From assembly GCF_963678635.1 (NCBI RefSeq), contig NC_087070.1, positions 2,795,157 to 2,859,156 on the forward strand: a DNA stretch of 64,000 nucleotides, given 5' to 3'. This document shows, one piece after another, positions 39,938 through 52,462 of this stretch (position 1 is the stretch's first letter; every line of letters starts with the position of its first letter). Under the pieces are notes generated by a model. It did no database searches. It was not told where the DNA came from and saw nothing but the letters and a program-made list of their open reading frames with translations. The DNA is from Symsagittifera roscoffensis (Eukaryota; Xenacoelomorpha; Acoela; Convolutidae). The translations under genes and the position numbers were made by a program.

Positions 39938-40571
39938 AGATCATTCTCATGTAAAGATTAACAAAAAGAACCCATATGCACAGAAAAATCCATGGAGCAG
40001 GAAAAATTCACGCTGAGAAAAAAGATCAGACGCCACGTGAATAAACGAAAATGTTCACGTAAATACATGTATTAGAGTTGATGTTAAAGCCTCTCTTAAT
40101 GCCATCAAAATAAGGCTAAAACGGTTTCTGAAAAGTGAAAAATTTAACCTTTTTGTTTACTTAGACCTTTTTTCTACGAAGCTGCCATCCTGGTTTCGTC
40201 ATTCTTTTTTTGGGCTTTATTATTTTTTAAAACAAAAACAACATTTGGTTTTAAAAATGGGTCATGTTTAATGGATGTTTTCATGGCTATGGGGAATGCG
40301 CTTTTGTGGCTAAAGTTTTGGTTTCAATTAGCAATCATGTAAACCCATATTTTGAATGAAACTTTACTTCAAAGTATTGGCAAAAATGTTTGTCTTATTT
40401 TGAATGGTTGTCGTATGACAAAGTATGTTTCGAATGTCCAGTTCGTAATTATGTAAATATGTTAACTTGATTTCTGTTGAAGGTTTGTTCCATATCTCTC
40501 AACTGTTCACTGATTCAAATTTGCAATTACAAAATAATAATTTTTTTATAAACAATGTTTTAGTAAATAAA
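39938..40571 (+). other. Probable 3' UTR of the DZIP1-like gene
   Basis: No ORF is convincing here. AATAAA hexamers occur at 40040-40045 and 40566-40571. Either could end the transcript; the second is followed by T-rich sequence. Confidence 0.45.
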
Positions 40572-42079
40572 CTTTGAAAACTAAATTTTTGTTATTAAAA
40601 AGGAAGCTCTAGGGTAGTTCACAGAGTGAATAACTGATCTTTATTTGTTTGTGGTAGGGTTGGCGCGCGCAAAAGAAACGAAATTTTCCACTTATTCTTT
40701 CAATTTTGTCATAAAGGTATTTAAGACTCAATTTTCCGCAAATCGTCTATATCCTACGACACAGAAAAGTTCGATTTTTCTGGAAAAACTTACACAACCG
40801 AACAAAAGAAAACAATTTTTTTTTTGATTATTTAAACCTCTCTCTCCTCGAGAAAATGATAGAAACGCTCTTCTTGCACTGCAGCTTGCACTGCTCTTCT
40901 TGCACTGCAGAAATTTCAGCAGCTACTATTGAGGTCTCGTTTTTTATATAGTTTCTTCTTTTCAAAAATCCAGAGCTATTACCATTTGCAGCAAAAGCAA
41001 TGCTGCGAGAGGGAGAGGCGAAAGCATCGTTTTCTATGAAAATATTCGTTGTTTTTTTTCACATCAAATTTTGACCCATCAATCCCAATTTTTCTCAAAT
41101 CACCATGGAAGCCTATAATTACTAATTTCAACTTACAGAAGCTCGATTTATGCACACAAACTTCTGAAGGATTCTAAAACGGCATTTGTGGTTCAATTTT
41201 GAAGTTTTTCCTGTTGCGAAGAAACTTACCTATAATAAGTCTTTTTGGCGTTTGAAGAGATCTCAAAAAATGGATTTGTTTGATCTAAAAGAAGGCGCCA
41301 ATGTTTTAAAGTTTTGTGTGAGATCCACATGCAGCGCTCCTTGAGAAACAAAAACCCTAAGCCCTTCCGCCCCTTCTTTCTTGAAATTTTTTCAATCAGG
41401 CTTATCGGTAAAGTTGGACTGTTCTGTTTTCTTCAAATCCAAATATCAACCCAACCCTCAAATCCAAATATTAAAACCAAGCCAACTTCGGTGCCCCGCC
41501 TCATCATCACTCGACTAGATAGAAGCACGCTCAAACTCCTCGAGAAATTTTTAATGGCTGAGATCCGAAATATCGGCTCTTTTCCATTTTTCCTAACATT
41601 TGAACTTCAGTTTTGAAAAATTAATTATACATTGCCAGAGTGTAATGATTAAACTTGCATGGTGAGCAAACTAACTGTGGGAACTTATTTGTTCTTCGTT
41701 CTTTACATCGTAACATCACGCGGTTACCAATAATTGTACGTAAGACAGCTGAGAAATAGCAGTTTGATTTAATGAGGGGACAATATACGACGAGGCTGTT
41801 ACCATGTCAACCCAAGTGTAAAGCAGACCCTAGTGTGAAATTAAAGCAAACTAACTCGTTCAAGTATCTCCCAACAAAAGCATTACCCACGATCTGTCCT
41901 GTAGACAAAACAATCATGAAACTAGACAGAATTTTTCTGCCTTGAGCAATTTTCTACTCTCCACTTCTGATGGTTGCTTTTTGAAGCCACAAAAATGAGG
42001 GATTAATCGTCGCGTCAACTGATTTTGTGTACAACGCAGAAGGCAGAACAACTCAACCTTTTGTTTTTCAATTTTCGAG
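40572..42079. other. Intergenic sequence, no gene seen
   Basis: AT-rich. A short direct repetition of CTTCTTGCACTGCAG is present at about 40868-40910. Frames at 40645-40827 and 41314-41616 have no recognisable content. Confidence 0.45.
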
Positions 42080-45000
42080 TTTATTCAAAATTCGAAATTA
42101 CTCTTGAAGCCAAATATTCCGTCACTTTATTCAAGGTCGAATCAATAACCTTCAACTTGAAATGCTCCAACTTTTCAAATATTTGGAAGAACAGTGATTA
42201 TAGTACCTTCAAGAAAGAAAATACTCTCTCTCTCTACATCCTATAGTTCCAAAAAGACTGCTAGTATCAGAGTGAAGCCCTGAAAGTCCCCGATGCCCTT
42301 TAGTATACTTGAATTCGTAATGGAAATAATCCATTAAGAGAAGTTCAGCGTAGTTTTAAAAAATAAAATTGAAAAGAAAAAGGTAAAAAGTTTGCACTTT
42401 TTTGTTACTTCCCCTACTTCGCCACGTACGAAGTAACATTTTAATTAACCCTAAAATCTTACCACAATTCAAGTCGAAAGGATTTCAGAGCGGATTAAAA
42501 GGCCGCTAATGCGTTGAAAGCATAAATTATTGCGCACAAGTCTTGAAATATCAATTTTGGCATTTTCCAAATCCTCGTAATTTTTCGGAATAATAATAAG
42601 TTAATATCATTTAATTTTGAAGTCATCCAATTTTACCTTTAAACAGTTCTAAAAATTTGTTCAAAAATGACCAGTAAAAATTCGACAAAGTTCTAAAGAA
42701 AAAACCATTCCGAGCACGAACATTCCGGAATCATACTCGAATGTCTTAACAAAAAGTGTTATGTAAAACTTGATTGATTTTAATATAATTTTAGAAGTGA
42801 TCAAAAAATCTGTTGAATTTACGTACAGTATGAACGGAAAATTATCGTAAGGTCTTTAATGTGGGGAAAACCTGTACTGGGAATCAAATTCTTGGTAGTA
42901 AAATTAATTTGAACCGCATTTTTTGGTGATCCAAGTCAAAGTACAGGAAAAAAAACTGCTTTAATTTTTTTTGCAAAGTTGTATTTCAAAATTAGATACT
43001 CGGACATTGAAAAGTCAACACAAAATCACTGGCTAACTAATAAGAAACAAGAAGCAAGACTGGTCGCATCAGGATGGATGAAGCTCTGAATTACCCGAAC
43101 GCCTTTTATGGTCTATATAGCAGTGTTCACTTCTAAAAATTGAAGAAGTTTTCAAAAAGAAAATAAAAAATCATTTTTTTTCTCTTTCAAAATCTTCCGC
43201 CGCACGCTTTGTATAAAACAAAGTGATACATTTCGCATATAGCAAAGTAAAAAACAGAACATGAAATAGGGTACCTCATTTTTAATCAGAACGATTCCTA
43301 AGGCAGATTAATTTGAAAACAGATTAGAGTTAATTGTCCCAAATTGGTCAAAATGGCAGTCTTTAAACAGCTCAAGTTTCGCGAAAATTATCACTAGTGA
43401 ATTATTTTGTTGAATTTGTGTGCAAAACAACAATTCTTTTCAAAGGATAAAAAATCCATCAAAAAATTTAGTGAAGTAGAAACCTAATAAAAGTCAAAAA
43501 CCGAAGTTAGTCAAAGTTCGAATTATTTCTGACGCCGAAAAGCTACCCCGAGCACAATTATTTCGTCACTTAATATTCGGAACCAAAACAATATCCTCCA
43601 ATTTGAATTGGTCCAACTTTTCAAATGCTCGGAAGAACAATGATTATAGTAATTCCAAGAATGCAAATACTTTCTCTCCTCATACTATAGTTGCAAAAAA
43701 ACTGCTAGTATCAGAGCAAAGCCCTGAAAGTCCCGATGCCCTTTAATGTACTTGAATTTGTAATGGAAACAATCAATTAAGAAAAGTTCAGCCTAGTTTT
43801 AAAAAATAAAATTAAAAAAAAAGATAAGTTTGCAATTTTTTGTTACTTCCTTTCACTCGCTAAGTACAAGGTCACATATTAATTAATCCTGAAATCTTAC
43901 CTCAATTCAAGTTGAAACGATTTAAGAGCGGATTAAAAGGCCGCTAATGCGTTGAAAGCGCAAAGTATTGCGCACAAGTCTTAAAATACCAAGTTTGGCA
44001 TTTTCCAAATCCTCGTATTTTTTCAAAATAAACACAGGCTAATATCTTTTAATTTTGAAGTCATCCAATATTACTTTTCAGATGATCTAAAAAAAATTCT
44101 TCAAAAATGACCAGCAAAAAGTTCAAAAAAATTCGAAAGAAAAAAACCATCCCGAGCACGAACATTCCGGCACCATACTCGAATGTCTTAACAAAAAGTG
44201 TTATGTAAAACTTGATTGATTTTAATATAATTTTAGAAGTGATCAAAAAATCTGTTGAATTTACGTACAATATGAACGGAAAATTATCATAAGGGCATTA
44301 ATGTGGGGGAAACTTGTACTGGGAATCAAATTCATAGTAGTAAAATTAATTTGAACCGCATTTTTTGGTGATCCAAGTCAAAGTACAGGAAAAAAAAGCT
44401 TTTAATTTTTTTGCCAAGTTATATTTCAAAATTAGACACTCGGACATTGAGAAGTCAACAAAAAATCACTGGTAAACTAATTAGAAACAACAAGCAAGAC
44501 TGGTCGCATGAGGATGAAGCTCTGATTTAACCGACTGCCTTCTATGAAATATAGAGCAGTGTTCACTTCTAAAAATTGGAGAAGTGTCCAAAAAAAAAAT
44601 TTTTTTTTCTTTTTGAAAATCATCCGCCGCACTTTTTGTATAACACGAAGTGATACATTTCGCATATAGCGAAAAAAACAGAACATTAAATAGGATACCT
44701 CATTTTTAATCGGAACGGTTTCTAAGACAGATTAATTCCACGACAGATTAAAGTTAGTTGTCCCAATTGGTCAAATTGGCATTCTTTAAAACAGCCAAAG
44801 TTTCACGAAAATTATCACTATGAATTATATTGTTGAATTTGTGCTCAAAACAACAATTCTTTTCAAAGAATAAAAAAATCGATCAAAAATGTTAGTGAAG
44901 TCGAAAATTAATAAAAGTCAAAAACCGAAGTTAGTCCAACTCGAAATAACTCTGAAGCCGAAAAGCTACCCCAAGCACAATTATTCCGTCACTTAATTCG

Positions 45001-45630
45001 AAACCAAAACAATAACCTCTAATTTGAATTGATCAAGTTTTCAAATACTCGGAAGAACAGTGATTATAGGGTTTCCAGGAATGAAAACACTTTCTCTCTA
45101 AATTCTTTAGTTGCAACAAGACTGCTAGTATCAGAGCGAAGCCCTGAATGTCTCCGATGCCCTTTAATATGCTTGATTTTGAATAGGAAATCATCAACTA
45201 AGAAAAAGTCAGCCTAGTTTTCAAAAAATAAAAAAAAAAGGTAAGAGTTTGGACTTTTTCATTACTTCCCCTCACTCGCCAAGTACAAAGTAACATACTA
45301 ATTAATCTTACCTCAATTCAAGTTGAAACGAGTTAAAGTTTATCAAAATACCGCTATTGCGTTGAAAGCACAAAATAACTCGCGCAAGTCTTAAATTACC
45401 CAATTATGCATTTTCGCAATCCTCGCAACTTTTCAAAACAATAACAGGTAAAACTTCTTTTAACGTTTGAGGTCATCCAATGTTACCCTTTAAGAAGGTC
45501 TAAAAATACGTGTTCAAAAATCGAGAAAGTTTGGGAGCAAAAGAACCATGCCGAGCACGAAAATTACGTCACCATATTCTAGCAAGAAGTGTTATGTAAA
45601 AGATGATTGGTTTTAATATTCGTTAAGCGC
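42080..45630. repeat. Large tandem triplication, unit about 1.43 kb
   Basis: The same landmark (TTTTCAAAT...GGAAGAACA(G/A)TGATTATAG...ACTGCTAGTATCAGAG) recurs with TTTTCAAAT ending at 42180, 43626 and 45046, so spacing is 1446 and 1420 bp. The third copy stops near 45630, at about half a unit. Copies differ by scattered substitutions and small indels. No ORF is preserved across the copies. Confidence 0.9.
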
Positions 45631-48600
45631 TCCTTCTTCTGAAAACCTTGATCCTTTTCAATAATTAATAACAGATATAAAGTTTATCATAGACTCTTAG
45701 AAAGCTGTTATGAAAGCAGTTTCAAATCAATCATAATGATTTACTCAAAAATTATGACTTCTCTTGTCTTCAGCTTTTTTTAAAGGATTTTACCTTGGTT
45801 TGTTCTTTAATTCTTGATTACTCAATCTGATTTCATTTTTCACTAAAATACTGTTCAATAATCTCGCAATACTCTTTTTTATCAAGTTTCCTCTCCAGTT
45901 TTTTTAACCGTTCATTTTTCTGACTAAAATACAATTTTTCATGAAGAACAGCAATAAATAAAATTCTGTTTTAAAAAATTTAACGAAGAACTGTATGTTT
46001 TTCAAATAAAGTGTATAAGGAATTCCAACAATTTGCATTACTTTTCCGCCACCTAACATCCAAGTTGTTTTGATGTAACCAATCAAAACCTCAAACTTTT
46101 GAAAACAATCAATAAAACAGAGAAATCCGAGAAAAAATTAAGTCTTTCGGCTAAATTTATTTTTTTGTTTGTATAATTGTCCAAATCAGAAAAATTTTGA
46201 ATGAAAACAGCAGTTGAACAATTTTTTTTAGTTTTTTTCCCAAAAATATACTAGAAAATAAGTTAATTTTGATTAAATTGTAAGTTTTGTCCGACTTTTT
46301 TTTAGAATACAAGTTTTGAACTCTAAATGTACACTTCAGTGCGGAGAAAGAAATTTGAACCAAAAATATTCCAATTAAAAGGCATAAAAAACATCACAAA
46401 GCGTTACTGAACTTTACAATTATAAAATCATAAAGACTTCACAAATTTGGGACAGTTCTTTTAATTCAATAAACGTTTAGTTGAAATAGGCAACTTGCAT
46501 TAACACTTCGTTCTCCTTCGCAGTGAAGAGTTGAATCTGAAAATACGGTGGCTTCTTCATACTGTACTTCTTGATTATGACACATATCCTCCACATGTTG
46601 TAAGTTGATTTTTCGTATACTCTCTTACAGATGTTGGGCACCTGGTCCATAGGTGATTCATTTCCAGATTTGGCTTCATATATAGGTTCCAGTCCAAGGT
46701 TTTCAGCATCGTGAACAACAGTATTCCGCATTGCTGATATCTTCTCTCCTTCTCTTTCTCGAAGATAGACTTGCTGGGATTTTTCGAGTTATCCCAACTC
46801 ATTTTTCTTCAGCAGTTGGAAGCAAAGCTGAAAATCAATTTTCCCTTGAAGGATTTTTGGGACCAAGAAAATCTCCCAAATTTTGTTTGAATTTCTGAAA
46901 ATTCAATGTAAATGTGACTAGTGTCTTTTCTGGAGTACGTTTACGTTTCTGATAAGTAAACTGATCAGATGAGGAGAAATGACAAAATTATTTTGAGATT
47001 AATTGAAAATGGAAGTAAGCAATTTGAGTCATCATGGTTTCCCTATATGGCAGGAGTACCAAATAAGGAAAAACTTGTCTGAAAATTCCATATATAACTT
47101 CTCCTATATAAAGCCACAATTCTCGATAGAAAACATGCTTCCAGATGGCAGCTGCTATCTGTCAAGCTCTCTCCAGCTTTTATTTAGAATGTGAAGAAAA
47201 GTCATTATTTACTTTGGTTTCCAATGAGCCTTACAAAAATACATAGTGACGCAAAGCTATTTCGCGTTTACTCAAGACTTTTTTTGCTTCTTGGAGGATT
47301 GCATCTAAAAACAATAAGAACTTCTCTGAATCCAATTTTTAAGAGATTAGATAAATAAAAATTTACATTTGTCTTTAAATTGACTGTCTTTAAACTTTGT
47401 ACCAGATTTCACACAAGCATTGTTGCACAAAGCGGAGAAATATTTAATCAGCTTACCCGTGCAGTTCCGCATAACTTGAAGTGGTAAAGAGGAGAAACAA
47501 TACCGAGCATTGCAAGGAAATGACTCGTTCGGAAAGATTTCAAAAGACACTTTCTGCGTTCTAATCAAAAAGTTGCTTCCACGCATTTTTTTGGTTCAAC
47601 GTTTCTGGATAGATTTCGAAAAATTCAAAACTCAAAAACTCGAATCTGAGTTGTTGAAAATAATTGATTATTTTATTGTTGATCATGTTTCTGTACATAG
47701 TGATCAGATAAGCTTTGTGATAATATAATCAACTGTCTTTATATTATGTTCTTTCAGTATTTTGCGTTGAAAAAGACAAAAAAAAATCGGTTTGAAACAA
47801 AAATTGAAATAAGTTTTGGGTTTGTTTTCTTTTTCATCTTCAAATGCCTCGCCTTGTTTTCTTCTCAAGAGAGATAAATTATCCTGTTGAATCAGTTTTG
47901 TTTCTTTCATGTACTTTCTATCATGACTTGTTTCAATTTTCGCCAATCGTGCAGGGAAAATTTTAAGGGACTGAAACACTTCTCCGAATCTCTGTAGAAG
48001 ATGTCAAACTCAACGGTGTCTTCAAAAACGGTCATTCATAGTAAATGTTCATTTGTAATCAAATTGAAACTGTTTTCGTACCCCAATACCGAAACCTCAT
48101 CAAATTTGTTTTCGTTTTTGATTCTACTCTTTGATTCTTCTACTCTCGAGTTATCTCCGTTTCGTTCCGGTTTTTCTAAAAGTTTTATCTATGTTAATCG
48201 TTGAATTGAAGTGAACTGAACTGTAGGAGATTTTCAAAGAAGTGTTTGTCAGATGTATATAGTTACCAGTAAAAAGTAGGTTTTGAATATATTCTCTAAA
48301 AACATCTGAAATGATTCAAACTTTCTTTGATAATTCCGCGTCATTTTTTTTAAAAAGAGTACAAATTGTTTTTTAGACTGGTTTGTTTTTTGTTTTAAAA
48401 AATTTTTGTACAATATCATACTTTGTTAAAATAAAACATAGTTTGAAAAATTTCTAAAAAGCAGAATTTCCTTGAAAACGATTGCTATTTTTCCATATTT
48501 GATTGAGTATCTTTATTCAGATTTAGAAAAAAAAGTAGCAAAACATCCAACATCGACAAATTATTTCGCCAACCTCATCACCCTAGAAATTGTTGTGGAA

Positions 48601-49645
48601 TTCTGATTGGATGAATTTTTCTAGATTTGGATAATTTTTGATTGGATATTTCCAGATTTTAGAAGATGCTGAAAATCAAAGTGTAATGACCTCTCATAAT
48701 TTTCTAGGAGTTATTGTGTAGATTCAAGAAAATAATGTGTTACCTTCTCTGATGGAAATAGTCTTTTTTTACTGTTCTACGGATTTTTTTTTGGTTTAAT
48801 TTTTGAATTATTCACAATCAGAATGCCTAAAAAACTCAAAAAACACCATCTAAGCTCTGTTCATAAGCTTACATCTACATAGACGCTCGGATTGAAATTT
48901 CTGGAGAGGAATTCGAAAACTGCAAAACTCATACTTTGAATTGTTGAAAATTGTTTATTGATACATTGATGGTTATGATTCTTTAGAAAGTGTGCGAGTC
49001 ATTTTTTTTTTAAAATGCAAATTTTGTTTTTAATTTCCATATTCAACGCTTTTGAACACTTTTGAAATTATCGCAGAAGTTTTTGAAAGATGCAAAATTG
49101 ATTTGGTTCAATAATAAAAATTCAATTTTTGTACAAATGATGAAATTAGTTTTGAATTTTTAACAAGAATGCGAAATTTTTTTCAAAAATTTTTTCAAGG
49201 TGCAAAAACTGTTTCTGAGTTTTTGACAAGCGTCCAAAAATAGTCAGGAAATTTTTGTAAAATGCAAGATGTAAAAATTGTTTTGAAATTTTAACAAACA
49301 TGCGGAAGTTTTTTTGAACTTTTTGTGTAAGTTGCATTTTTTTGTGGTTTTTTGAAACGTATAATTTAAAAAAATAGTTTTTTATTGCAAAATGCAAAAA
49401 CTGCAATTTTTTTCTAACGCAAATTTATTAATATATTGCTGAAAAGTTTTTGGCATTCATGACTTTGAATGTTTTTCCCTATTTCAATTCTTGTTTTTCT
49501 GATGCTTCTGATCAACATATTTGCAAAAAAAACCATTTACTTAACGATCAAAATTAAAACAACGATTTTCAAAAGCTTTAGGTTCTAATAGTGCAAGAAA
49601 CACTTGTTACAATTTTTTTTAAAATGATTCAGTTTTTTACAGAAC
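45631..49645. other. Sequence between tandem array and gap, no firm gene
   Basis: AT-rich. Coding-like patches exist on the minus strand at 46477-46773 and 47704-48160 but cannot be assembled into a gene. 49080-49400 is a degenerate low-complexity stretch with repeated TGCAAAA and TTTTTGA texts. Confidence 0.4.
46477..46773 (-). CDS. Unrecognised coding-like terminal exon
   Basis: Open for 99 codons from an acceptor-like AATCCCAG to TAA at 46479-46477. It contains the non-repetitive text DAENLGLEPIYEAKSGNESP and KRVYEKSTYNMWRICVIIKK. Composition looks protein-like, but no family is recognised and no matching upstream donor in phase 0 was found. It could be the end of a gene or of a transposon. 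Confidence 0.22.
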   Translation of the reverse strand, partial: QVYLREREGEKISAMRNTVVHDAENLGLEPIYEAKSGNESPMDQVPNICKRVYEKSTYNMWRICVIIKKYSMKKPPYFQIQLFTAKENEVLMQVAYFN

Positions 49646-49845
49646 NNNNNNNNNNNNNNNNNNNNNNNNNNNNNNNNNNNNNNNNNNNNNNNNNNNNNNN
49701 NNNNNNNNNNNNNNNNNNNNNNNNNNNNNNNNNNNNNNNNNNNNNNNNNNNNNNNNNNNNNNNNNNNNNNNNNNNNNNNNNNNNNNNNNNNNNNNNNNNN
49801 NNNNNNNNNNNNNNNNNNNNNNNNNNNNNNNNNNNNNNNNNNNNN
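49646..49845. other. Assembly gap of 200 N
   Basis: Exactly 200 unresolved bases, which suggests a scaffolding spacer of arbitrary size. It lies on the 3' side of the GPCR exons and may hide the rest of that gene. Confidence 0.99.
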
Positions 49846-50258
49846 TAATCGTTGATACTAGGTGACACAGTATGCGGAACAGTTTGAATATCATGCTTTT
49901 CAGACTTCTTTTGATGTGAAAGTTCGCTCACCTGACATTAATTTAAATGAGCAAGTAAAAAAAGTTGTAGGCTCAAACTTCAATTTAATGAATAGATAGA
50001 TTAAAACATTCACAAACCTTAATTTCAAGTCTTTCATTCCGTTCCCTCCCCTTGCAAAAAAAAACTTTTTCTCGTTTTTTTTCTTAGTTTTTTTTAGCAA
50101 ACAATTATAGTAGGAAATTTCTGAGCTGATTGATCAACGACCCGCTGCTCTAGTTGCATTATTTTTTTTGAACTTTTAATAGATATGAAGAAAATTCAAC
50201 AAAGCAAAAATTAAAGTTAAGCCAATGCCCAAAATTTCCCAAAGTAAAAGTTATGCAC

Positions 50259-50493
50259 CTGTTGATAGCTATGGCCATTATAGTCCACAGACTGGCATAG
50301 CAGCTGAGGTTGCACAACACCCCCGACACCTCACAGAACATAGGGTGGTCTTCGAAGAACTGCTGACCCCTCCAAATCCCAATCTGGACCACGAACGATA
50401 GTACCATCACCCCCAAATCCGTTATAGCCAAGTTGACGGCAAATATATTGGCCAGTTGTCGCAACTTCTCGGTCGTCAAGACACTCACGATCA
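50259..50493 (-). CDS. GPCR exon b (ICL1, TM2, ECL1, TM3)
   Basis: 235 bp, phase 1 in and phase 2 out. The donor at 50258 interrupts the Arg codon of the NR(Y) motif, a plausible conserved intron position. Reading past it gives no receptor-like sequence. Confidence 0.85.
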
Positions 50494-51456
50494 CTAAACA
50501 CACAGGGTCCGATTTCAATCTCATAAAATTGACACCTAAACAGAATAAGCGAATAAAAAGAAGTGCTTAAAACAATCAAAGTATTCGCGATTATAGAAGT
50601 CGCAATTTAAAAATCTAAATCCTCATTGATTTAATAGTTTTCAAAAAAAATTCAAAAGTTTTGTCGACTTTTTTTTCTTGGTCGACCAAATTGATTTTTC
50701 GAGCTCCCCCAAAGCACTAAAAGACCCCTTGTTTTGGCCAAACTTTCTACGCCGCAGCCAAAATTTCGAAAAAAAATAGGTCAAAATAACGTTTTTAGGC
50801 GCTTTTTGGAAAATTTTGACCAAAAAATTGCTTGTTTCGACGCGCGCTCCTCTCCCATCAAAAATAATATAAATTAGCGCCAAAAATGGATCTCGAAATA
50901 GTACAAAGGGAGGAAATTTTGGGTCGTCAGGCGGTCGAATCCTGAGGGGGGGGGGTCCTTTCCTAAATCCGCACCTGATCAAAATAACAGGTTACCGAAA
51001 CTTTGGAGGATTTTTGGATTACATCCAGCATGTTTTTACCCGGAACAGTGAGAAAACAGCTGTTGTAAGTTAACAGCTTAGATTGCAGCGAAGAGGCAGA
51101 CTAACTTTTTTTTATTCAAAAAAAAATCCGAGACGATTTCTCAATTGCTGGCCCAAGGTGACTGTTCAACTTGCAATTATTTTGTCCTAAGCCTGTGACT
51201 TTACTATTTTTTGGACATTATATTTTGCTCAGGGTTAAAATGGAAAAAAGCCAACAAAAATGTTTTCTTGCCAACTTAACCTTAGACGGGTGAAATGATA
51301 AAATTTAGATCAAGTGTCTAGTTTGAGGAGGTTGTTACCGAGTATGTTTCCAGGTATGCCGAGGATGGCGTTTAGAGTGACCCAGAGGAAGAAAACGAGC
51401 CGAAGGGCGAAGATGTCGGGGGATTCTATCTCCAGGAAAGGACGAGCCCATTGCGC
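50259..51456 (-). CDS. Class A GPCR, melatonin-receptor-like, two exons (TM1-TM3)
   Basis: Exon a (51456-51339, 39 codons plus 1 nt) encodes FALRLVFFLWVTLNAILGIP then GNIL: TM1 with the conserved GN. Exon b (50493-50259) continues VIVSVLTTEKLRQLANIF, NLAITD (TM2 Asp), MFCEV (TM3 Cys) and ends at AIN plus two bases of the next codon, at the DRY-equivalent position. Acceptors are TTGTGTTTAG and GTGTGTTTAG; donors are GTAACA and GTGCAT. The joins give a perfect TM1-ICL1-TM2 sequence. NxxNLAxxD and the NR(Y) site resemble melatonin and related receptors; the ligand is unknown. Exons for TM4-TM7 and the start are not seen. Confidence 0.85.
50680..50990 (-). repeat. Interspersed repeat, minus copy of the 57.6-kb family
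   Basis: Reversed, it reads GTGCGGATTTAGGAAAGGAC, a C-run, TCAGGATTCGACCGCCTGACGACCC..., and aligns along its length with 57610-57960, including GCGCCTAAAAACG and TTTTTTGGTCAAAATTT. No ORF; it is probably a SINE- or MITE-like family. Confidence 0.75.
51339..51456 (-). CDS. GPCR exon a (extracellular end and TM1)
   Basis: 118 bp, phase 0 in and phase 1 out. It starts AQWARPFLEIESPD, which reads as extracellular, then TM1. The exon with the start codon is further upstream on the minus strand and not recognised. Confidence 0.82.
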
Positions 51457-51839
51457 CTAAACACAACAGCAACGTACAAGTTTATAAGCAATAGAAGAAC
51501 GCCAATTTTTAATTTTATTCAATTTAACGACGCGATTTATCTATAGCCTAGTTGCGAAAAGAAAAAAGACTATAGGAAGAGTTGTTCAAACCTTCCCAGA
51601 TAACCGTTGTGGTTTCCCTATTAAGATCTTCAAGTTTTTTTAAATGAATTTTTTCGCCGCTCTCCCCTGGTAAATGGCATGGATTATGATAGGCTTCAAA
51701 ATAATTATCTTTTAGTTGAGAGGCAAATGCAAAGACCTTGGCGACTCAACATAACTCCTAATTGGGTTCTTAAAAAATCAAACCAGCCAAAACGAACTTT
51801 TCATTATTTGGGGAGATAACTTTAACCTAATTTGGGGCG

Positions 51840-52462
51840 AGGGTTGAGAGCATAGGTCAGGTGTTCAATTTACGGATCGAGTGAATTTTATAAATAAGTT
51901 CACGTTTCGATCGAATTGGCTGAAAAGACTTTGGATGACTGTGTTTGAGTGAAGGAGTAGAGTGCAATCGAGTAATGTTCGTTACATGAAAATTGCACTA
52001 CGAGGCCCAACTGTTGTGTATTCTGTAAAGTTTAGGCGGATTCCACAAAAAAGGACCTTTTTGTGGAATCGGCCTTTGTTTTTTCCTTTTCTTTGAAGGT
52101 TCCGACAAAATTTTAACATGTTTAAAGACTTGTCTCTGGATTCCAGAGACCTATACACACTAAATTGTGCGCCTATCCAGTGAACAGTTTGGCCTCGTAA
52201 TGTGGTCATTTAGATTTAGAAAACTGATATTACTAAATGCAAAACAATTAGAATAAATTTGATCAGATTTTTTTTTGGAAGACAGCTTTTGTCGATTATG
52301 CCTAAACTGCTAGCTCTGTCCGTTTGTACAGTTCTCTCATCATACCACGCACAAATAACGACCCTGATTAGAAGACAAAAAAGGAAAACGTTTTTTGTAG
52401 TGTTCAATGAGTATGGTCGGAACATAATTTGCTACTTGCACAACCACTTGTTGCTTGCTTTT
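51840..52462 (+). mobile_element. Helitron/HINE-like repeat, interrupted by a MITE
   Basis: It carries GGGTTGAGTGAATTTTATAA, GAGTAATGTTCGTTACATG and the end TGGTCGGAACATAATTTGCTACTTGCACA of the family. The family interior is broken at the position of the 51996-52202 TIR element. Confidence 0.6.
51996..52202. mobile_element. MITE with CACTACGAGGCC inverted ends (207 bp)
   Basis: The left end CACTACGAGGCCCAACTGT pairs with the right end ACAGTTTGGCCTCGTAATG. The interior has GGATTCCACAA / TTGTGGAATC inverted pairs. The same ends bound 55862-57508. No clear target duplication. Confidence 0.65.

Noticed and set aside
49146-49406. Minus-strand frame with repeated QFLH text that might be a repeat protein
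   Set aside because: It follows from degenerate low-complexity DNA (TGCAAAA and TTTTTGA texts), not from a conserved protein repeat.
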